Assembly: GCA_016781725.1 (NCBI GenBank)
Contig: JADDPU010000249.1
Location: forward strand, 1 to 13,455
Length of the DNA stretch: 13,455 bases
Source of the DNA: Rubrobacter sp.
GTDB lineage: Bacteria > Actinomycetota > Rubrobacteria > Rubrobacterales > Rubrobacteraceae
Direction of reading: 5' to 3'
Under the pieces are notes generated by a model. The model saw nothing but the letters and a program-made list of their open reading frames with translations, was not told where the DNA came from and did not search any database. Below, in pieces: positions 1 to 7,683 of this stretch. The position numbers and the translations under genes are program-made. Numbering within the stretch: position 1 is the first letter of the stretch; the number at the start of each line of letters is the position of its first letter.

Positions 1-193
1 GGGCAGCCGGTAGACGGGCCAGCGGTCGGCCAGCCCACGCCGGATGCCGCCGGAGGGCCTGCCGGCCCGCCGCGGGTGGTAGGCGCCGACGGGGCCAGGT
101 CCGTAGAGAGGGTCGTCGGCAAGGTCCGGATCGTCAGGAGCTTCGTCCGCGTGCGGTAAACGGGGAAGAGGTCCGCGGGTAGGGCAGCGCTCT

Positions 194-1603
194 CTAGCCG
201 TTCTTGACGGCCTCGACTACCTCCTGCAGGCCCTGCTTGGCGTCGGAGAAGAGCATCATCGTCTTCTCCCGGTCGTAGAAGAGCGGGTTGTCCACGCCGG
301 CGAAGCCTGGGCTCAAGGAGCGCTTGATAAAGATGACCCTCTCGGCCTGCTCCACGTCGAGGATGGGCATGCCGCTTATGGGGGTGTCCTGCTCGGGGTC
401 GTTGGCCGCGGGGTTAACGACGTCGTTCGCGCCGACGATGATGACGGCGTCGGTGTCGGGGAACTCGGGGTTTATGTCCTCGATGTCGTAGAGCTTGTCG
501 TAGGGGACGCCGGCCTCGGTGAGGAGGACGTTCATGTGCCCCGGCATCCGGCCAGCCACGGGATGGATGCCGAAGAGTACCTCTTTGCCCTCGGCCTCCA
601 GGACCTCCAAAAGGTCGCGCATCGGCCCCTGGGCCTGGGCCACGGCCAGGCCGTAGCCGGGGACGACGACTACCTTCTGGGCCTCCTCGGAGAGGTACTC
701 GCCGACGGCCCCGGCATTCACGTCGTTGACCTCGCGCTCCTCCTGGTCCCCCTTGCCCGCTGTACCTGCGGCGGCGATGCCGGCGAAGATGATCTTGCCC
801 AAAGGACGCCCGAGGGCGCTCGACATCAGGCGCGTCAGGATCGTGCCCGACGCCCCGACGATGGTGCCGCCGATGATGAGGATATAGTTCTCGAGCACGA
901 ACCCTGAGGCCGCCGCCGCGAGCCCGGTACAGGCGTTGAGCAAGGAGATCACGATCGGCATATCGGCCCCGCCTATCGGGATGACCAGGAGGATGCCGAG
1001 GAGGAGCGAGGCGACGAGCACGACTACCACCGAGGCGACCGGGGAGAGCGCCGGGATGATGGCCCCGCCAGAGATGGCGTTCGCCGCCAGAACCAGGATG
1101 CCCACGAAAAGAAGGGCGTTGACCACCTGTTGCAAGGGGAAGGAGACAGAGCCGGCGAAGGCGAGCTCCTGGAGCTTGGTGAAGGCGATAATGCTCCCGG
1201 CGAAGCTCACGGAGCCGATAAGGATGGTTAGCGGGACGGTTATGGCGGCGACGAGGCTCTCCCCGCTGCCCACGGTCTCTGCGTGGTAGAACTCGGAGAG
1301 CGCTATCAGGGCGGCCGCGCCGCCGCCGAGGCCGTTGTAGGCGGCGACCACCTGGGGCATAGCCGTCATCTGCACCCTCTGGGCCGAGACCGCCCCGAGC
1401 ACCGACCCGATCAGCACCGCGGCCCCGATCTCGAGCAGGCTCTGGAACTCGATCACGAAGAGAGTCGCGATGAGGGCTATGACCATACCGACCGCGGCCA
1501 AGGTGTTGCCGGAGCGGGCCGTCTCGGGCCTGCGCAGGCGGCGGATGCCTACGATAAAGAGCGCGGCGGCCGCGAGGTAGGCCAGGAAGGTGGCTACCTG
1601 CAT
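194..1603 (-). CDS. pntB: NAD(P) transhydrogenase subunit beta (PntB)
   Basis: This is the beta subunit of the proton-translocating transhydrogenase, which exchanges hydride between NADH and NADP+ at the cost of the proton gradient. It has 469 residues, the usual length. The first ~270 residues are a run of hydrophobic helices with the family signature GGADMPIVISLLN. The C-terminal NADP(H)-binding domain shows VPGYGLAVAQAQ, HPVAGRMPGHMNVLL, VGANDVVNPAA, GMPILDV and GVDNPLFY. Two family positions differ from what I expect: AQAQG instead of AQAQH, and SDAK instead of GDAK. The ATG shares one base with the TGA of the upstream gene (TGATG), so translation is probably coupled. A GGAGGAGGGG ribosome binding site lies inside that gene. 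It is the last gene of the pnt operon. Confidence 0.96.
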   Translation of the reverse strand: MQVATFLAYLAAAALFIVGIRRLRRPETARSGNTLAAVGMVIALIATLFVIEFQSLLEIGAAVLIGSVLGAVSAQRVQMTAMPQVVAAYNGLGGGAAALIALSEFYHAETVGSGESLVAAITVPLTILIGSVSFAGSIIAFTKLQELAFAGSVSFPLQQVVNALLFVGILVLAANAISGGAIIPALSPVASVVVVLVASLLLGILLVIPIGGADMPIVISLLNACTGLAAAASGFVLENYILIIGGTIVGASGTILTRLMSSALGRPLGKIIFAGIAAAGTAGKGDQEEREVNDVNAGAVGEYLSEEAQKVVVVPGYGLAVAQAQGPMRDLLEVLEAEGKEVLFGIHPVAGRMPGHMNVLLTEAGVPYDKLYDIEDINPEFPDTDAVIIVGANDVVNPAANDPEQDTPISGMPILDVEQAERVIFIKRSLSPGFAGVDNPLFYDREKTMMLFSDAKQGLQEVVEAVKNG

Positions 1604-1908
1604 CAGCCCCTCCTCCTCTTCACCCTCGGTCTCGGGGGGCGGAACATCACGAGCATCCGGTTAGTAACCCAGAACCCGCCGACCACGTTCGCAGCCCCGA
1701 AGATCACGGCGACAAAGCCGACCGCCCTAATGATGGGATCTGTGGCCTCGGCCAGCGTGATCATGCCCCCAACCAGGATGACGCCGTGGATGGCGTTCGT
1801 CGCGCTCATCAGCGGCGTGTGTAACAGGTTCGGGACCCGCGAGATCAACTCGAACCCCAGGAAGGCGGCTATGATGAAGATGGCGAACTGCGCGAGAAGC
1901 TCCTGCAT
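1603..1908 (-). CDS. pntAB: NAD(P) transhydrogenase alpha subunit, membrane part (PntA2/PntAB)
   Basis: This is the small membrane piece of the alpha subunit, encoded separately as in Rhodospirillum rubrum and many actinobacteria and unlike the fused E. coli PntA. The 101 residues form about three transmembrane helices (roughly 6-25, 40-58 and 62-85). They carry the signature SRVPNLLHTPLMSATNAIHG between the first two helices. The C-terminus is basic (PRPRVKRRRG), consistent with a cytoplasmic end. The start lies 2 bases after the pntA1 stop, and the stop overlaps the pntB start by one base. With PntA1 and PntB it forms the proton channel of the complex. Confidence 0.95.
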   Translation of the reverse strand: MQELLAQFAIFIIAAFLGFELISRVPNLLHTPLMSATNAIHGVILVGGMITLAEATDPIIRAVGFVAVIFGAANVVGGFWVTNRMLVMFRPPRPRVKRRRG

Positions 1909-1910
1909 CC

Positions 1911-3218
1911 CTAGCGGGCCTCGCTCTCTTCTGCCTCGCCGCGGAGCGCCTCGCGGGTGGCCTCCTGACGGACCTCGCCGCCGTGGGCGATGCAGGTCGC
2001 GTCGATGATCTCATCCTCGAAATCGAGCGCGAGGTGGGGGTCCTTCTCGTCCTTGTCCTCGGCCCTATCTTCGGTGATGTGCCCGATCAGGTTGTACATG
2101 TTGCGCGAGTAGAGCTGGCTCGCGTGTATCGGCATGCTGCTCGGCAGGTCTACCGGGCCTAGTATCTTTACCCCCTCGTGCTCTACGGTCTCCCCGGGCT
2201 CCGTGAGCTCGCAGTTGCCGCCGCTCTCGGCCGCGAGGTCCACTATCACCGACCCCGGCTTCATCGACTCGACCATCTCCCGGTCGACGAGCTGGGGGGC
2301 GGTCCTGCCGGGCACGAGCGCCGTGGTGATGACCACGTCCATCTCCCGTATGCGCTCCCGCACGAGCCTCTGGTCCTCCTCCAGCTTCTCCTTCGACCAG
2401 CCCTCGTCCTCGCCGCTACCTCTCCCGTCCTCCTCTTCGCCCTCAACCACGTACTCGTCGCGCGGCGGCTCGGCGAAGGAGTAGAACCCCAAGGAGGTCA
2501 TGAGCTTTCTGAAGCCCTGCGGCTCGTACTCCACGTACTCGTCTTCCTCCTGGCCGTCCTCCCTCTCGTCATCTGAGTCGATAAACGTAGCCCCGAGCGA
2601 CTGCGCCTGCTCCTTGGTCTCTGGCCTGATGTCGTAGGCGAAGACCTCGGCCCCGAGCCGGTTCATGATGGCGATGGCCTGCAGACCCGCGACGGCCACC
2701 CCGAGGACCATCACCTTCGCCGCCTTGGTCGTGCCGGCCGCGGTGGAGAGCATAGGGACGTACTTGCCAAGAGAGTTAGCCCCTACGAGGGCGCACTTGT
2801 AGCCGGCTATCGAGCCCATGGAGGAGAGCGCGTCCATGCTCTGCGCCACGCTCGTGCGCGGGACCGCCTCGTTGCTGAAGACCGTCACCCCGGCGTCGGC
2901 GAGCCTCTTGACGAGCCCCGGATGCTGCGGGCCGTTCAAAAAGCAGATCAGGACCTGACCCTCGCGCAGGCGCTCGACCTCATCCCCTTCAGGCCTGGCG
3001 ACCTTGACGATGATGTCGGCCTCCGAGTAGACCCCGTCGGCCTCGGGGACCACCCGCGCCCCGGCCTCCTCGTAGTTGGCGTCGAGGTTGTAGTCGCGGC
3101 CCGCGCCGGATTCCACTATCACCTCGAAGCCGTCCCTCACGAGCCTGGTGACGGTCTCGGGCACGAGCCCGACCCTCTGTTCCCCCTCGGCGGTTTCTCT
3201 GGGCACTCCGATCTTCAC
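1911..3218 (-). CDS. pntAA: NAD(P) transhydrogenase alpha subunit, NAD-binding part (PntA1/PntAA)
   Basis: This is the soluble NAD(H)-binding subunit of the transhydrogenase. I chose GTG at 3218, giving a protein that starts MKIGVPRE and matches the usual family N-terminus (E. coli PntA begins MRIGIPRE). The frame can be extended to ATG 3227 or TTG 3278. ATG 3227 overlaps a perfect TATAAT box, and the extension would include a TTA codon, rare in this GC-rich DNA. Family motifs include MDALSSMGSIAGYKC, VAGLQAIA, LGATF, DVVITTALVPGRTAP and VDLAAESGGNCE. Two oddities: the glycine-rich loop reads G173-V-A-V-A-G178 rather than GAGVAG, and residues ~213-283 form a long acidic insertion. At ~435 residues it is longer than the typical ~380. 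It is first in an operon with pntAB and pntB. Confidence 0.95.
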   Translation of the reverse strand: MKIGVPRETAEGEQRVGLVPETVTRLVRDGFEVIVESGAGRDYNLDANYEEAGARVVPEADGVYSEADIIVKVARPEGDEVERLREGQVLICFLNGPQHPGLVKRLADAGVTVFSNEAVPRTSVAQSMDALSSMGSIAGYKCALVGANSLGKYVPMLSTAAGTTKAAKVMVLGVAVAGLQAIAIMNRLGAEVFAYDIRPETKEQAQSLGATFIDSDDEREDGQEEDEYVEYEPQGFRKLMTSLGFYSFAEPPRDEYVVEGEEEDGRGSGEDEGWSKEKLEEDQRLVRERIREMDVVITTALVPGRTAPQLVDREMVESMKPGSVIVDLAAESGGNCELTEPGETVEHEGVKILGPVDLPSSMPIHASQLYSRNMYNLIGHITEDRAEDKDEKDPHLALDFEDEIIDATCIAHGGEVRQEATREALRGEAEESEAR

Positions 3219-3225
3219 GCCTAAC

Positions 3226-3231
3226 ATTATA
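3226..3231 (-). promoter_or_regulatory. -10 box of the pnt operon promoter, apparently leaderless
   Basis: The minus strand reads TATAAT, a full match to the sigma-70-type -10 box. Seven bases (GTTAGGC) separate it from the GTG at 3218, so transcription would start at or next to the start codon. No ribosome binding site precedes that GTG. I see no good TTGACA-like -35 at 16-18 bases upstream (GAGCGC at 17), which weakens the call. Leaderless mRNAs are common in actinobacteria. Confidence 0.55.
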
Positions 3232-3288
3232 GCGTCGGGAGCGGGTTCGCGCTCTAGCTGGCGATTCGTTACCAACAAAATCCCGTTC

Positions 3289-3302
3289 TGTTACCGAAAT
3301 GT
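3289..3302 (+). promoter_or_regulatory. candidate operator upstream of sortase 1, shared with sortase 2
   Basis: TGTTACCGAAATGT lies 63 bases before the sortase 1 start codon. The same strand-relative sequence, TGTTACGGAAACGT, occurs upstream of the second sortase at 11839-11826, with 12 of 14 bases identical. A partial second copy of the core, GTTACC, sits 22 bases upstream at 3268-3273, about two helical turns away. A weak promoter candidate (TCTAAT at 3329-3334) places the motif just upstream of the -35 region. The protein that binds it, if any, is unknown. Confidence 0.4.
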
Positions 3303-3365
3303 CACCTGATGGCAGTAACTTTTAACTGTCTAATGCAGAAGCGAACCCGGAAAGGGGGTCGAGCG

Positions 3366-4073
3366 ATGAAGAAGATTCGGACCGGATACACGAGGCGGCT
3401 GTTGACGGGGGCAGTGGCGACCGCGGTCGTGCTCGTCGGGCTCGGCCTCATGGGGTACGCCCTGTTCGCCGGAAGCGAGTCAGCCTCCGCCGACACGCCC
3501 GCGAAGAAAGCCCCCGCCGGGGAGACCGTCGTGGGCTCCGACGCGGCGCTGAAGGCCAGGCTGGCGGCCCTCGCCGAGGCCACGGCCGAGGCCACGAAGG
3601 ACGTAGTCGAGAAGATCCAGGGTCCAAGGCAAGAGGCGCCGAAGGACAAGGCCCTCGAGCTGACCGTCCCCGACATGAAGCGCGTCGACGGCCTGCCGGT
3701 CTACGACGTCGCGCCGGCCGGGTACGAGAAGGCCCTCCACGACGGGGCGGCCCACGTCAAGGGTACGGGCCTTCCCTGGCAAAGGGAGGCCAACGTGTAC
3801 ATAGCCGGGCACCGCATCGGCTACCCTGGGACGAAGAGCCACCTGGTTTTCTGGGACCTCGACAAGCTAAAGAGCGGCGACGAGGTGATCCTGACCGACG
3901 CCAACGGCACCCGCTACACCTACGAGGTCTTCAAGAAGTTCGTAGTCGGCCCCGACGCCACGCAGGTGCTGCGCCCGATCGAGGGCAAGAACATAGTCAG
4001 CCTGCAGACCTGCACCCTGCCCGACTACAAGGAGCGCCTCATCGTGCAGGCAGAGCTCAAGGACGTAAGCTAG
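3366..4073 (+). CDS. sortase (class E-like transpeptidase), paralogue 1
   Basis: This is a membrane-anchored cysteine transpeptidase that would attach surface proteins to the cell envelope. I use ATG 3366, preceded by AAAGGGGG with proper spacing; an upstream ATG at 3309 would put 19 extra residues before the signal anchor. The 235-residue protein has a basic N-terminus, a membrane anchor at ~12-34, an Ala/Lys/Glu-rich linker to ~95, then the sortase beta-barrel. The catalytic triad is visible: His149 in AGHRIGYPG, Cys216 in VSLQTC and Arg224 in KERLIVQ. The core closely resembles the sortase at 10890-11720. It is divergent from pnt, and no sorting-signal substrate is encoded nearby. The class assignment rests on general resemblance and is less certain than the family. 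Confidence 0.88.
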   Translation: MKKIRTGYTRRLLTGAVATAVVLVGLGLMGYALFAGSESASADTPAKKAPAGETVVGSDAALKARLAALAEATAEATKDVVEKIQGPRQEAPKDKALELTVPDMKRVDGLPVYDVAPAGYEKALHDGAAHVKGTGLPWQREANVYIAGHRIGYPGTKSHLVFWDLDKLKSGDEVILTDANGTRYTYEVFKKFVVGPDATQVLRPIEGKNIVSLQTCTLPDYKERLIVQAELKDVS

Positions 4074-4084
4074 AGATGGCCTTC

Positions 4085-4110
4085 GAGAGGGGGAGGGAGC
4101 TTCCCCTCTC
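4085..4110. terminator. possible bidirectional terminator between convergent genes
   Basis: An inverted repeat with arms GAGAGGGG (4085-4092) and CCCCTCTC (4103-4110) and a 10-base loop lies between the convergent sortase 1 and ferredoxin genes. Its right arm ends at the first base of the ferredoxin stop codon. The plus strand is pyrimidine-rich downstream but lacks a clean T-run, so the call is tentative. Confidence 0.4.
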
Positions 4111-4577
4111 TACCTCTTGGCTTTCTTCTTCTTGGGGGATCTGAACTCGGCGGCGAGGCGGTCCACGGGCTCTCCGTCTTTGAGGTGCCGCTCGACGACC
4201 TCGGGCACACCATCCTCCAGGAGGCCTAGGTACCAGGTCCCCGGGGGGTACACCACGGCGTTGGGCCCGTGCTTGCAGAGGCCGAGACAGTCGACGGAGT
4301 CAACCCGAACTTCCCCGTTCATGCCGGCGGCGCGCAGCCCGCTCTTGAACGCGGCGCGCACCCCTTTCGAGCCGCGCTTCTTGCAGTCCCCGCCCCTGCA
4401 CACGAGCACGTGGGCCTCGTAGCCCCTGACCTTCGCGTCCGGCTTCGCCCGCGAGGGGAGCGCGCCGCTATCGTCCGCACGCTTCTCCTTGGCCTTCTTG
4501 CCCTTCTTCGGGATGGTTTCCTCCGGTCCTCCGCGCGGTTCGCGGGGTGATCGGCGTTGGCGAGGGAAATATATCAC
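4110..4577 (-). CDS. thioredoxin-like [2Fe-2S] ferredoxin with basic tails
   Basis: This is a (2Fe-2S) ferredoxin-domain protein of the thioredoxin-like type (NuoE / Aquifex Fd family), an electron carrier whose partner is unknown. Numbered from GTG 4577, the four cluster cysteines are C60-x4-C65 and C97-x3-C101 in VCRGGDC and DCLGLCKHGP. They are followed by the family's YPPGTWYLG and VVERHLKDGEPV. The first ~50 residues are basic, probably disordered, and rich in Lys, Arg and Pro. The C-terminus is SPKKKKAKR. The start is uncertain: GTG 4619 is in frame but leaves only 23 bases to the divergent ppx start, and neither GTG has a clear ribosome binding site. The gene diverges from ppx, so the two may share a regulatory region. 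Confidence 0.85.
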   Translation of the reverse strand: MIYFPRQRRSPREPRGGPEETIPKKGKKAKEKRADDSGALPSRAKPDAKVRGYEAHVLVCRGGDCKKRGSKGVRAAFKSGLRAAGMNGEVRVDSVDCLGLCKHGPNAVVYPPGTWYLGLLEDGVPEVVERHLKDGEPVDRLAAEFRSPKKKKAKR

Positions 4578-4642
4578 CCCGGGTGGTGGGACGGTATCAT
4601 GTTCGGTATGAGAGTTCACGAGGAGTGTTGGGAGGCGAACGG

Positions 4643-5521
4643 TTGAGTCGGTACTCGGTGGTCGACGTGGGATCCAACACCATCCACCTCCTGGTCGGGG
4701 AGGTCGATGGGGGCGCCGTCCTGCCCGTAACCGGCGAGAAGGTCTCGGCCCGGCTCGGGGCCGGGGTGGAGAAGACGGGCCGCCTCGACGACGAGCGGCT
4801 CGGGCTCGCAGCCGAGACGATAACCCTCTTCGCGAACATCGCAGCCCTCAACGGCGCGCCTTCGCCCGAGATCCTCGCCACGAGCGCGGTCCGCGACGCG
4901 CAGAACGGGACCGAGCTGGTCGAGCGGGTGCGGGAGAAAACCGGGCTCGGGATGCGCCTGATCTCCGGCGAGAAGGAGGCGGCGCTCGGTTTCCGGGGGG
5001 CCCTCTCGGCGGTTCGCCGCGAAGGATTGGTGCTCGTGGTCGACCTCGGCGGCGGCTCCGCGCAGCTCATCCTCGGCGAGGCCTCGGAGGGGCCCGAGAA
5101 GCGGGTCTCTCTGCCGCTCGGCACGAACCGCACCACCGAGCGGTTCGTGGAGGAGGACCCGCCGACGGACGAGGAGCTCCTCGCGCTTGGCGAGCACGTG
5201 GGGCGGCTGCTGCCGGATTGGGAGGTTGGCGGGGCCGGGGTCGTGGCGGTCGGAGGCTCGGCGCGGGCCATGATAAAGATCACGCGCGAGAGGCTCACGG
5301 TCGAGAGGTTGTGGCGTCTGTCCGAAGAAATTCGGGCGCGTCCCTCCGGGGTGCTCGCGAGGGAGCACGGGCTCGCGCCGGAGCGGGCCAGGGTGTTGCC
5401 TGCGGCGATCACCACGTTCGCGGCCATCCTCGAGCACTTTGGTAAGGAGGAGATGATCGTGGCGCGCGGGGGCATCAGGGAGGGTACGTTGCTCGCGCTC
5501 GCGGAGGGGAGAGAGATATGA
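4643..5521 (+). CDS. ppx: exopolyphosphatase, Ppx/GppA family
   Basis: This is a member of the ASKHA-fold exopolyphosphatase/guanosine pentaphosphate phosphatase family, which removes terminal phosphates from polyphosphate (or pppGpp). The TTG at 4643 is chosen because GGAGG lies seven bases upstream and the protein then begins just before the first phosphate-binding motif, VVDVGSNT (Asp8). Further motifs are TSAVRDAQN, SGEKEA (Glu110/112, the expected catalytic region), VVDLGGGS (Asp134), SLPLGTNRTTERF, VAVGGSARA and ARGGIREG. At 292 residues it matches the short actinobacterial form without the extra C-terminal HD-like domain of the E. coli enzyme. Its TGA overlaps the ppk ATG by four bases (ATGA), so synthesis and breakdown enzymes are translationally linked. 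Specificity for polyP over pppGpp is inferred from context. Confidence 0.93.
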   Translation: MSRYSVVDVGSNTIHLLVGEVDGGAVLPVTGEKVSARLGAGVEKTGRLDDERLGLAAETITLFANIAALNGAPSPEILATSAVRDAQNGTELVERVREKTGLGMRLISGEKEAALGFRGALSAVRREGLVLVVDLGGGSAQLILGEASEGPEKRVSLPLGTNRTTERFVEEDPPTDEELLALGEHVGRLLPDWEVGGAGVVAVGGSARAMIKITRERLTVERLWRLSEEIRARPSGVLAREHGLAPERARVLPAAITTFAAILEHFGKEEMIVARGGIREGTLLALAEGREI

Positions 5522-7593
5522 CCGACGTAGCGCACAGGCCTAGCCTTTCCGACCCCTCGCTCTACATAAACCGGGAGCTCTCGTGGCTCGGGTTCAACGA
5601 CAGGGTCCTCGCGCAGGCCCGCGACGAGCGGCACCCGCTCCTCGAGAGGGTGCGCTTCGTGGCGATCTCCGAGACCAACCTGGACGAGTTCTTCATGATC
5701 CGGGTTGCGGGGTTGCAGCAGCAGGTCGCCTCTGAGCTCCCCAACCCCATCCCGGACGGTATGACCCCAGAGGAGCAACTGTTGAGCATCCGCGAGCACA
5801 CGGAGGGGTTCTTCGAGGAGCGGCGCGGGATACTCAACAAAGAGATCATGCCGGCCCTCGAGGAGGAGGGGATCAAGCTGGTCTCCCACAGCAAGGTCCG
5901 CGCTGCCGAGCGGCGGGAGCTCAGGGAGAGGTTCGTCCGGGACATACTGCCGATCCTGACGCCGCTGGCCATAGACCCGGCGCACCCCTTCCCGCACATC
6001 TCCAACCTCTCTTTGAACCTGCTAGTCGTGATCGAGGACGGCAACAGGAAGGTGATGGCCAGGATAAAGGTGCCGACGACCATAGACCGCTTCATGCGCC
6101 TGCCCGAGGGAGACCGTGGTCCCGACGGCCGGGCGGAGATGCGCTTCGTGCGGGTCGAGGAGGTCATAGCGGCCAACCTCGACGAGCTGTTCCCCGGCAA
6201 GGAGATCGCGGCCAGCTACGTCTTCCAGGTTACGCGCAACGCGGACTTCGTGATCGAGGAGGACGAGGCTTCCGACCTGTTGCAGGCGATAGAGGACGAG
6301 ATCGAGGGCCGCTGGTTCGGCCAGAGCGTGCGGCTCGTGGTCTCCGACGAGATGCCCCAAGACCTGCGCGAGTGGCTGGCTGGGAACCTCAAGCTCGGCG
6401 AGAACTCTGTCTTCGCCGCCCCCCACCCGATAGGGCTCGCCGACCTCGAAGGTCTCACGCACCTCGACCGCCCCGACCTGCTCTACCCGCCGCTCACGCC
6501 GCGGGTGCCGGCGGAGATCCGGGGCGCCCGCTCGATAACCCAGGCGATCCGCAACGGCGACATCCTGCTCTACCACCCCTACGACTCGTTCGCCCCAATG
6601 GTGGACTTCGTCCGGGCCGCCGCCAACGACCCCGAGGTTTTGGCCATAAAGCAGACCCTCTACCGCGTCGGCTCGAACTCCCCGATAGTAGAGGCGCTCT
6701 CCGAGGCGCGCGACGAGCTGACGCAGGTGGCCGTCCTGGTAGAGCTCAAGGCGCGCTTCGACGAGGAGCCGAACATCATATGGGCGCGCCAGCTCGAGGC
6801 CAGGGGCGTCCACGTAGCCTACGGCATCGTCGGCCTCAAGACGCACGCCAAGGTCTGCCTGGTCGTCAGGCGCGAGGGGTCGCACCTCAGGCGCTACGTC
6901 CACCTTGGGACTGGCAACTACAACCCGGGGACGGCCCGCGTCTACACGGACTTCTCGTACTTCACCGACGACCCGAAGCTGGCCGAGGACGGCTCGGACC
7001 TGTTCAACTACCTGACCGGCTACTCCGAGCAGGAGGAGTACCACGAGTTGCTCGTCGCCCCCACGACCCTGCGCGAGGGCCTCGTGCGCCGGATCGAGGA
7101 GCAGACCGAGAAGGCGAGGGCGGGCGAGCCGGCACGCATCACGTGCAAGACCAACGCTCTTACGGACCCGCAGATCATCGAGCTTCTCTACGAGGCCTCC
7201 CAAGCCGGAGTGAGGATAGACCTGATCGTGCGCGGCATCTGCTGTCTGCGTCCCGGCGTGGAGGGCGTGAGCGAGAACATCAGGGTCGTCTCGCTGGTGG
7301 GGCGCTTTTTGGAGCATGCGCGCATCTTCGCCTTCGCCGACGGGGAGGACGAGGAGATCTTCCTCGGCAGCGCCGACCTGATGCAGCGCAACCTCGACCG
7401 GCGGGTCGAGACTACCTTCCCCCTGCGCGAGCAACACCACCGCGAGAAGGTCCGCCGCCTCCTCGACCTCCAGCTCGCGGACACCGCCAACGCCTGGGAG
7501 CTCGGCCCCGACGGCGACTTCGAACGCCTGCGCCCCAAGGACGGAGAGGAGCCGCTGGACAGCCAGGCGGTCCTGCTCGAAGAGGGTTTCTAA
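5518..7593 (+). CDS. ppk1: polyphosphate kinase 1
   Basis: This enzyme reversibly makes long-chain polyphosphate from ATP through a phosphohistidine intermediate. The 691 residues are the usual PPK1 length, with N, H, C1 and C2 domains in order. Visible motifs are INRELSWLGFNDRVL near the N-terminus, TPLAIDPAHPFPHISNLSLNL, YHPYDSF, AIKQTLYRV and LVELKARFDEE. GLKTHAKVCLV carries His443, the expected autophosphorylated residue. Downstream are LGTGNYNPGTARVYTD, the second conserved histidine His600 in LEHARIFAF, and SADLMQRNLDRRVE. A GGAGGGG site precedes the ATG, which overlaps the ppx stop. The 90 bases after the gene hold a promoter candidate for the CYTH-CHAD gene. Confidence 0.98.
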   Translation: MTDVAHRPSLSDPSLYINRELSWLGFNDRVLAQARDERHPLLERVRFVAISETNLDEFFMIRVAGLQQQVASELPNPIPDGMTPEEQLLSIREHTEGFFEERRGILNKEIMPALEEEGIKLVSHSKVRAAERRELRERFVRDILPILTPLAIDPAHPFPHISNLSLNLLVVIEDGNRKVMARIKVPTTIDRFMRLPEGDRGPDGRAEMRFVRVEEVIAANLDELFPGKEIAASYVFQVTRNADFVIEEDEASDLLQAIEDEIEGRWFGQSVRLVVSDEMPQDLREWLAGNLKLGENSVFAAPHPIGLADLEGLTHLDRPDLLYPPLTPRVPAEIRGARSITQAIRNGDILLYHPYDSFAPMVDFVRAAANDPEVLAIKQTLYRVGSNSPIVEALSEARDELTQVAVLVELKARFDEEPNIIWARQLEARGVHVAYGIVGLKTHAKVCLVVRREGSHLRRYVHLGTGNYNPGTARVYTDFSYFTDDPKLAEDGSDLFNYLTGYSEQEEYHELLVAPTTLREGLVRRIEEQTEKARAGEPARITCKTNALTDPQIIELLYEASQAGVRIDLIVRGICCLRPGVEGVSENIRVVSLVGRFLEHARIFAFADGEDEEIFLGSADLMQRNLDRRVETTFPLREQHHREKVRRLLDLQLADTANAWELGPDGDFERLRPKDGEEPLDSQAVLLEEGF

Positions 7594-7631
7594 GCCCCGT
7601 AGATCCCGCACGGCCGCGTTACGCACCTTTG

Positions 7632-7660
7632 TTGCTAGTGGCCCCTGTTTCTGCTAGAGT
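7632..7660 (+). promoter_or_regulatory. promoter candidate for the CYTH-CHAD gene
   Basis: TTGCTA (7632-7637) and TAGAGT (7655-7660) are separated by 17 bases, with four of six matches to each consensus box. The -10 is preceded by TGC, giving the extended form TGCTAGAGT. The same element occurs at 10836-10828 (minus) and, as TGCTAGGAT, at 13250-13258 (plus). It would start transcription about 17 bases before the GTG at 7684. Confidence 0.5.
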
Positions 7661-7683
7661 CGGCGGCTGCTCGTCGGGTCCGT

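Noticed and set aside
1..159. Plus-strand open frame from the window edge to TAA 157-159, a possible 3' end of a convergent gene; the minus strand is also open here.
   Set aside because: The plus frame shows no recognisable motif. The minus frame (including DDPLYGPGPVGAYHPRR) has no ATG, GTG or TTG start between the pntB region and the edge. Neither can be supported without more sequence.
3225..3227. ATG at 3227 as the pntA1 start.
   Set aside because: It overlaps a perfect -10 box, lacks a ribosome binding site and adds three residues (including a TTA codon) before the family's conserved start.
6022..7626. 534-codon minus-strand open frame opposite ppk1, and similar long frames at 4597-5997 (minus) and 6372-7694 (plus).
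   Set aside because: These are by-products of GC-rich codon usage in ppx and ppk1, which are certain genes; the frames show low-complexity composition and no family motifs.
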